Notes under the pieces: model-generated
Databases searched by the model: none
Told to the model about the DNA's origin: nothing
The model's input: the letters and a program-made list of their open reading frames with translations, nothing else
Assembly: GCA_003484865.1 (NCBI GenBank)
Contig: DMZT01000440.1
Coordinates: 1-10,032 of the forward strand
DNA length: 10,032 nt
Source: Stenotrophomonas sp.
GTDB taxonomy: Bacteria; Pseudomonadota; Gammaproteobacteria; Xanthomonadales; Xanthomonadaceae
Direction of reading: 5' to 3'
Program-made: the position numbers and the translations under genes
Shown here: piece after piece, positions 5,572 through 10,032 of the stretch
Layout of the letters: each line of letters starts with the position of its first letter
Numbering within the stretch: position 1 is the first letter of the stretch

Positions 5572-6198
5572 ATGGACAACCGAACCACAGCCCTGAACAT
5601 GGTTCCGATGGTGGTCGAACAGACCAGCCGCGGCGAGCGCGCCTATGACATCTATTCGCGCTTGTTGAAAGAGCGTCTGATCTTCCTCGTGGGCCCGATC
5701 GACGATCACATGGCCAACGTGGTGGTGGCGCAGCTGCTGTTCCTGGAAGCGGACAACCCGGAAAAGGACATCAGCATCTACATCAACTCGCCCGGTGGCG
5801 TAGTCACCGCCGGCATGGCGATCTACGACACCATGCAGTACATCAAGCCGGACGTGAGCACCATCTGTGTCGGCCAGGCCGCCTCGATGGGCGCCCTGCT
5901 GCTGGCATCCGGCGCGGCCGGCAAGCGGTATGCGCTGCCGAACTCGCGGGTGATGATCCACCAGCCGCTGGGCGGCTTCCAGGGCCAGGCCACGGATATC
6001 GATATCCATGCCCGTGAAATCCTGACCCTGCGTTCGCGCCTGAACGAAGTGCTGGCCAAGCACACCGGCCAGTCGCTGGAGACCATCGCCCGGGATACCG
6101 AGCGCGACAACTTCAAGAGCGCGGCCGATGCAGTGGCCTACGGTCTGGTCGATCAGGTCCTGGAGCGTCGTCCGGAAGAGTCGATCCAGCCGGCGTAA
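5572..6198 (+). CDS. clpP: ATP-dependent Clp protease proteolytic subunit ClpP
   Basis: Serine peptidase that forms the tetradecameric degradation chamber of ClpXP (and ClpAP where ClpA is present), in the cytoplasm. The protein has 208 residues. The catalytic triad is intact: Ser105 in GQAASMG, His130 in VMIHQP and Asp179 in ERDN. The spacings of 25 and 49 residues equal those in E. coli ClpP. The oligomerisation and handle-region motifs INSPGG (71-76) and YGLVD (190-194) are present. The N-terminal propeptide is only about 7-10 residues before the [22 protein letters not shown] block, shorter than in E. coli. The start at 5572 has TAGGTG 8 bases upstream. It lies between tig and its partner gene clpX. 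In E. coli this locus is heat-induced, but no clear heat-shock promoter is visible just upstream here. Confidence 0.98.
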   Translation: MDNRTTALNMVPMVVEQTSRGERAYDIYSRLLKERLIFLVGPIDDHMANVVVAQLLFLEADNPEKDISIYINSPGGVVTAGMAIYDTMQYIKPDVSTICVGQAASMGALLLASGAAGKRYALPNSRVMIHQPLGGFQGQATDIDIHAREILTLRSRLNEVLAKHTGQSLETIARDTERDNFKSAADAVAYGLVDQVLERRPEESIQPA

Positions 6199-6207
6199 GG
6201 TTGTGCC

Positions 6208-6229
6208 AGGCCGGGAAACCGGCTTGTTT
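6208..6229 (+). terminator. Hairpin with GAAA loop after clpP, probable weak terminator
   Basis: AGGCCGG (6208-6214) pairs with CCGGCTT (6219-6225) around a GAAA tetraloop (7 bp, one G-T pair), followed by GTTTCC. It starts 10 bases after the clpP stop. The T tract is short, so partial termination before clpX is the likely effect. Confidence 0.55.
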
Positions 6230-6234
6230 CCACC

Positions 6235-6265
6235 GGGTCAGGCGGGACTGGCGTCCTCCTGACCC
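6235..6265 (+). promoter_or_regulatory. Long hairpin or operator-like dyad before clpX
   Basis: GGGTCAGG (6235-6242) pairs with CCTGACCC (6258-6265), and inside it GGGAC (6244-6248) pairs with GTCCT (6253-6257) around a TGGC loop. This gives 13 bp with a single bulged C and one G-T pair. It has no T tract. Its 3' half overlaps the -35 and spacer of the candidate clpX promoter. Confidence 0.55.
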
Positions 6266-6276
6266 TGTGCTATTCT
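6248..6276 (+). promoter_or_regulatory. Candidate clpX promoter
   Basis: The -10 TATTCT (6271-6276) stands out in GC-rich surroundings, with CTGGCG (6248-6253) 17 bases upstream as a partial -35 match. It would give a leader of about 42 bases to the clpX ATG. It implies that clpX can be made without clpP. Confidence 0.45.
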
Positions 6277-6324
6277 CGAATCGAACCCCCGTTCAGTCGG
6301 GTGGGGTAACTGGGTAAGCGAAGC

Positions 6325-7614
6325 ATGAGCGAAGACCGCCAAGGTCGTTCCACGGACACCGGCAAGATCCTCTACTGCTCTTTCTGTGGAAAGAGCCAGC
6401 ATGAGGTGCGCAAGCTGATTGCGGGTCCGAGCGTGTTCATCTGCGATGAATGCGTCGAGCTGTGCAACGACATCATCCGTGAGGAGCTGGAGGAGAAGGC
6501 GCAGTCGGCCCGCAGTTCGCTGCCCAAGCCGCGCGAGATCCTCGAGGTCCTGGACCAGTACGTGATCGGGCAGAACCGCGCCAAGCGGACCCTGGCCGTG
6601 GCCGTATACAACCACTACAAGCGCATCGAGAGCCGCCAGAAGAACGACGAAGTCGAACTGGCGAAGTCGAACATCCTGCTGGTCGGTCCGACCGGTTCGG
6701 GCAAGACGCTGCTGGCCGAAACCCTGGCCCGCCTGCTCAATGTGCCGTTCACCATGGCCGACGCCACCACGCTGACCGAAGCCGGTTACGTGGGCGAGGA
6801 CGTGGAGAACATCATCCAGAAGCTGCTGCAGAAGTGCGACTACGACGTCGAGAAGGCACAGCAGGGCATCGTCTACATCGATGAAATCGACAAGATCTCG
6901 CGCAAGAGCGAGAACCCGTCGATCACCCGCGATGTGTCCGGCGAAGGCGTCCAGCAGGCCCTGCTGAAGCTGATCGAAGGCACCGTGGCCAGCGTGCCGC
7001 CGCAGGGCGGTCGCAAGCACCCGCAGCAGGAATTCCTGCAGGTGGACACCAAGAACATCCTGTTCATCTGTGGCGGCGCGTTTGCCGGCCTGGACAAGGT
7101 GATCCAGCAGCGTTCGAACGATTCGGGCGGCATCGGGTTCGGTGCCAAGGTGAAGAGTTCCGAGCGCAAGCAGGAAGTGGGCAAGATCCTGGCGGAAGTC
7201 GAGCCGGAAGATCTGATCAAGTTCGGCCTGATTCCGGAGTTCGTCGGCCGCCTGCCGGTCGTGGCAACCCTGGAAGAGCTGGACGAGGCTGCCCTGGTGC
7301 GCATCCTCACCGAGCCGAAGAACGCCATCACCAAGCAGTTCAAGAAGCTGTTCGAGATGGAACACGTCGAGCTGGAGTTCCGCCCCGACGCCCTGGCCGC
7401 GATCGCCCGCAAGGCGCTCAAGCGCAAGACCGGTGCCCGTGGCCTGCGTACCATCGTCGAATCGGTCCTGCTGGACACCATGTATGACCTGCCCTCGGCA
7501 GAGAACGTCAGCAAGGTGGTAGTGGACGAATCGGTGATCGAACACAAGTCCGAACCGTACCTGATCTACCAGACGCCACCGGCGCCTGAACAGAAGGCGG
7601 CTGGTGCTGAATAA
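6325..7614 (+). CDS. clpX: ATP-dependent Clp protease ATP-binding subunit ClpX
   Basis: A hexameric AAA+ unfoldase that recognises tagged substrates (such as ssrA-tagged proteins) and threads them into ClpP. The protein has 429 residues, near E. coli's 424. The N-terminal zinc-binding domain has its four cysteines at 18, 21, 40 and 43. Then come Walker A GPTGSGKT (121-128), the pore-1 loop GYVGE (154-158), Walker B IVYIDEID (182-189), the RKH loop (230-232), the ClpP-docking IGF loop (270-272) and the sensor-2 arginine Arg372 in GARGLR. All functional motifs are intact. The start at 6325 gives the family N-terminus. Its ribosome-binding site is weak (purine-rich GTAAGCGAAG only), which is unusual beside tig and lon. 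A strong terminator follows before lon. Confidence 0.98.
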   Translation: MSEDRQGRSTDTGKILYCSFCGKSQHEVRKLIAGPSVFICDECVELCNDIIREELEEKAQSARSSLPKPREILEVLDQYVIGQNRAKRTLAVAVYNHYKRIESRQKNDEVELAKSNILLVGPTGSGKTLLAETLARLLNVPFTMADATTLTEAGYVGEDVENIIQKLLQKCDYDVEKAQQGIVYIDEIDKISRKSENPSITRDVSGEGVQQALLKLIEGTVASVPPQGGRKHPQQEFLQVDTKNILFICGGAFAGLDKVIQQRSNDSGGIGFGAKVKSSERKQEVGKILAEVEPEDLIKFGLIPEFVGRLPVVATLEELDEAALVRILTEPKNAITKQFKKLFEMEHVELEFRPDALAAIARKALKRKTGARGLRTIVESVLLDTMYDLPSAENVSKVVVDESVIEHKSEPYLIYQTPPAPEQKAAGAE

Positions 7615-7666
7615 TCAGTTCAAGTAATTGAATTGAAAGAATTTTTTCAGAACAGCTTGCATCTAG

Positions 7667-7704
7667 AAGCCGATGGCCCCATAACGAGGCCATCGGCTTT
7701 TTTT
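7667..7704 (+). terminator. Strong intrinsic terminator after clpX
   Basis: A 12-bp perfect stem (AAGCCGATGGCC 7667-7678 and GGCCATCGGCTT 7688-7699) with a 9-base loop is followed by seven T (7698-7704). It lies 52 bases after the clpX stop, at the end of an unusually AT-rich stretch. It separates lon from the clp transcript. Confidence 0.93.
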
Positions 7705-7707
7705 GTA

Positions 7708-7726
7708 TCCGGGCGAGGCGCCCGGA
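7708..7726 (+). other. Hairpin in the lon leader
   Basis: TCCGGGCG (7708-7715) pairs with CGCCCGGA (7719-7726) around a 3-base AGG loop, 8 bp, beginning 3 bases after the T tract of the preceding terminator and 30 bases before the lon ATG. It has no T tract of its own. It may stabilise or structure the lon 5' leader. Confidence 0.45.
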
Positions 7727-7756
7727 GGCCATCCCCACTGTTCCACTGGAGCCCAC

Positions 7757-10032
7757 ATGGCCCGTTCCCCAACTGAGACTCTCGACCTGCCGGTACTGCC
7801 GCTGCGTGACGTGGTGGTGTTCCCGCACATGGTCATTCCGCTGTTCGTCGGCCGTGACAAGTCCATGCATGCGCTGGAGCAGGCGATGGAAGCGGACAAG
7901 CGCATCCTGCTGCTCGCGCAGAAGTCCGCCGAGACGGATGATCCGTCCGCCGCCGATCTGTACCAGGTCGGCACGCTCGCCCAGGTCCTGCAGCTGCTGA
8001 AGCTGCCCGATGGCACCATCAAGGTGCTGGTCGAAGGCCTGTCGCGGGTCAACGTCACCGACGTGACCGAGCGCGATGGCTCGCTGCACGGCGTGGGCAT
8101 GGAAATCGAATCGGACGAATCGCGCGAGCCGCGCGAGATCGAGGCGATCGCCCGCTCGCTGATGTCGCTGTTCGAGCAGTACGTCAAGACCAACCGCAAG
8201 CTGCCGCCGGAGCTGCTGCAGACCCTGGCCGGCATCGATGAGCCCGCGCGCCTGGCCGACACCATCGCCGCGCATATCAGCGTGCGCCTGGCCGACAAGC
8301 AGCGCCTGCTGGAAACGCTGCAGATCGGCGACCGCCTGGAAATGCTGGTCGGCCTAGTCGATGGCGAGATCGACGTACAGCAGATGGAAAAGCGCATCCG
8401 CGGCCGCGTGAAGTCGCAGATGGAAAAGAGCCAGCGCGAGTACTACCTCAACGAGCAGATGAAGGCCATCCAGAAAGAACTGGGTGACCTGGATGACGCG
8501 CCCGGCGAGATGGACGAGCTGGCCCGCAAGATCGCCGAGGCGGGCATGCCCAAGCCGGTGGAGACCAAGGCCAAGGCCGAGCTCAACAAGCTCAAGCAGA
8601 TGTCGCCGATGTCGGCCGAAGCCGCCGTGGTGCGCAACTACCTGGATTGGCTGCTGGGCGTGCCCTGGAAGAAGCGCAGCAAGGTCCGCAAGGACCTCAA
8701 GGCCGCGCAGGACACGCTGGATGCCGATCACTTCGGCCTGGACAAGGTCAAGGACCGCATCCTGGAATACCTGGCCGTGCAGTCGCGCGTGAAGCAGATG
8801 AAGGGCCCGATCCTGTGCCTGGTCGGCCCGCCCGGCGTGGGTAAGACCTCGCTGGGCCAGTCCATCGCCAAGGCGACCAACCGCAAGTTCGTGCGCATGA
8901 GCCTGGGCGGCGTGCGCGACGAGGCCGAGATCCGTGGCCATCGCCGCACCTACGTCGGCTCCATGCCGGGCCGCATCGTGCAGAACCTCAACAAGGTGGG
9001 CAGCAAGAACCCGCTGTTCGTGCTCGATGAGATCGACAAGATGTCGATGGACTTCCGTGGCGATCCGTCCTCGGCGCTGCTGGAAGTGCTCGATCCGGAG
9101 CAGAACAACGCGTTCAACGATCACTACCTGGAAGTGGATCTGGACCTGTCCGAAGTGATGTTCGTGGCGACCTCCAACTCGCTCAACATCCCCGGCCCGC
9201 TGCTGGACCGCATGGAAGTGATCCGCATCCCCGGCTACACCGAGGATGAGAAGCTCAACATCGCCATGCGCTACCTGGTGCCCAAGCAGATCAAGGCCAA
9301 CGGCCTGAAGCCGGAAGAGCTGGAGATCGAGGCCGACGCGATCCAGGACATCGTGCGCTATTACACGCGCGAATCCGGCGTGCGCAACCTCGAGCGCGAA
9401 GTCGCCAAGATCTGCCGCAAGGTGGTCAAGGAGATCGCGCTCGCCGGTCCGGTGGCACCGGCAAAGCCTGCCAAGCCGGCCAAGGCCGGCAAGAAGACCA
9501 GCGCGAAGAAGAAGGCGCTGGTGGTGGTCAACGGCAAGAACCTGGACAAGTACCTGGGCGTGCGTCGCGTCGATTTCGGCCGTGCCGAAGAGCAGAACGA
9601 AGTGGGCCTGGTCACCGGCCTGGCCTGGACCGAAGTGGGCGGCGATCTGCTGCAGATCGAATCCACCCTGGTGCCGGGCAAGGGCCAGCTGATCCTGACC
9701 GGCCAGCTGGGCAACGTGATGAAGGAATCGGCCTCGGCGGCGCTGTCGGTGGTGCGTTCGCGCGCCGAGCGGCTGGGCATCGACAACGAGTTCCTGCAGA
9801 AGCACGACGTGCACGTCCATGTGCCCGATGGCGCCACCCCGAAGGATGGCCCCAGCGCGGGTATCGCCATGGTGACCTCGCTGGTGTCCACGCTGACCAA
9901 GGTGCCGATCCGGGCCGAAGTGGCGATGACCGGTGAGATCACCCTGCGAGGCCGCGTCACGGCCATCGGCGGCCTCAAGGAGAAGCTGCTGGCGGCGCTG
10001 CGTGGCGGCATCACCACGGTCATCATCCCCTA
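7757..10032 (+). CDS. lon: ATP-dependent protease Lon, 3' end beyond window
   Basis: A homo-oligomeric AAA+ serine protease of the cytoplasm that degrades misfolded and many regulatory proteins. The window holds 758 complete codons, with no stop before the right edge. The N-terminal substrate-binding domain starts at [16 protein letters not shown]. The helical segment with [15 protein letters not shown] follows, then Walker A GPPGVGKT (357-364) and Walker [10 protein letters not shown] (420-428). The protease domain has the Ser700-Lys743 dyad (GPSAGIAM and [13 protein letters not shown]), with the same 43-residue spacing as E. coli Ser679-Lys722. A Lys/Ala/Pro-rich insert at 569-586 lies between the AAA+ and protease domains and accounts for the shift in numbering. 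The start has GGAG 5 bases upstream. The missing part is the last few dozen residues. hupB is the expected next gene. Confidence 0.98.
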   Translation, partial: MARSPTETLDLPVLPLRDVVVFPHMVIPLFVGRDKSMHALEQAMEADKRILLLAQKSAETDDPSAADLYQVGTLAQVLQLLKLPDGTIKVLVEGLSRVNVTDVTERDGSLHGVGMEIESDESREPREIEAIARSLMSLFEQYVKTNRKLPPELLQTLAGIDEPARLADTIAAHISVRLADKQRLLETLQIGDRLEMLVGLVDGEIDVQQMEKRIRGRVKSQMEKSQREYYLNEQMKAIQKELGDLDDAPGEMDELARKIAEAGMPKPVETKAKAELNKLKQMSPMSAEAAVVRNYLDWLLGVPWKKRSKVRKDLKAAQDTLDADHFGLDKVKDRILEYLAVQSRVKQMKGPILCLVGPPGVGKTSLGQSIAKATNRKFVRMSLGGVRDEAEIRGHRRTYVGSMPGRIVQNLNKVGSKNPLFVLDEIDKMSMDFRGDPSSALLEVLDPEQNNAFNDHYLEVDLDLSEVMFVATSNSLNIPGPLLDRMEVIRIPGYTEDEKLNIAMRYLVPKQIKANGLKPEELEIEADAIQDIVRYYTRESGVRNLEREVAKICRKVVKEIALAGPVAPAKPAKPAKAGKKTSAKKKALVVVNGKNLDKYLGVRRVDFGRAEEQNEVGLVTGLAWTEVGGDLLQIESTLVPGKGQLILTGQLGNVMKESASAALSVVRSRAERLGIDNEFLQKHDVHVHVPDGATPKDGPSAGIAMVTSLVSTLTKVPIRAEVAMTGEITLRGRVTAIGGLKEKLLAALRGGITTVIIP

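Noticed and set aside
6238..7545. A 435-residue minus-strand frame opposite clpX
   Set aside because: It is a shadow of clpX caused by high third-position GC, rich in Leu/Gln/Asp/His runs without any domain. clpX motifs are complete on the plus strand.
8354..9820. A 488-residue minus-strand frame opposite lon
   Set aside because: It is a shadow frame with low-complexity Leu/His/Val composition, and lon is intact on the plus strand.

Overview
This is an ordinary, conserved core-genome stretch of a GC-rich gammaproteobacterium. It most likely comes from the Xanthomonadaceae (Stenotrophomonas/Xanthomonas type). The grounds are the very high third-position GC, the gene order tRNA cluster - tig - clpP - clpX - lon, the form of the ClpX and Lon proteins, and a Lys/Ala/Pro-rich insert in Lon. 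The genus is inferred from overall resemblance; no database search was run.

Layout. Bases 2-649 hold the 3' part of an isochorismatase-family cysteine hydrolase, whose frame is open to the left edge. A LysR-type regulator of the CrgA-like group follows at 713-1636. It converges on a Bax inhibitor-1/YccA-family membrane protein (2442-1684, minus strand) across a symmetrical hairpin terminator. Bases 2550-3361 carry a tRNA block: Pro(TGG), Arg(TCT), His(GTG), Lys(CTT) and a second, identical Lys(CTT). There are recognisable promoters before tRNA-Pro and before each tRNA-Lys, and a strong intrinsic terminator after each tRNA-Lys. A 570-bp spacer follows. It contains a possible small lipoprotein or exported-protein gene (3515-3787) whose ribosome-binding site lies in a 13-bp hairpin. 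tRNA-Leu(TAG) comes next.

The right half is the protein quality-control locus, all on the plus strand: tig (trigger factor), clpP (protease), clpX (unfoldase) and lon (cut by the right edge). Trigger factor meets nascent chains at the ribosome, ClpX and ClpP together form the ClpXP protease, and Lon is a separate ATP-dependent protease. Each junction has a hairpin or terminator: a GC hairpin between tig and clpP, two hairpins plus a candidate promoter between clpP and clpX, and a 12-bp terminator plus a second hairpin between clpX and lon. The genes are therefore probably transcribed in partly independent units.

I saw no mobile element, CRISPR array, phage gene or defence system, and no convincing new multi-gene system. 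The points most worth a second look are small-scale: the duplicated tRNA-Lys/terminator unit with compensatory stem changes, a 16-bp promoter module shared by tRNA-Lys and tRNA-Leu, the hairpin over the start of the small ORF, and the hairpin at the clpX promoter.
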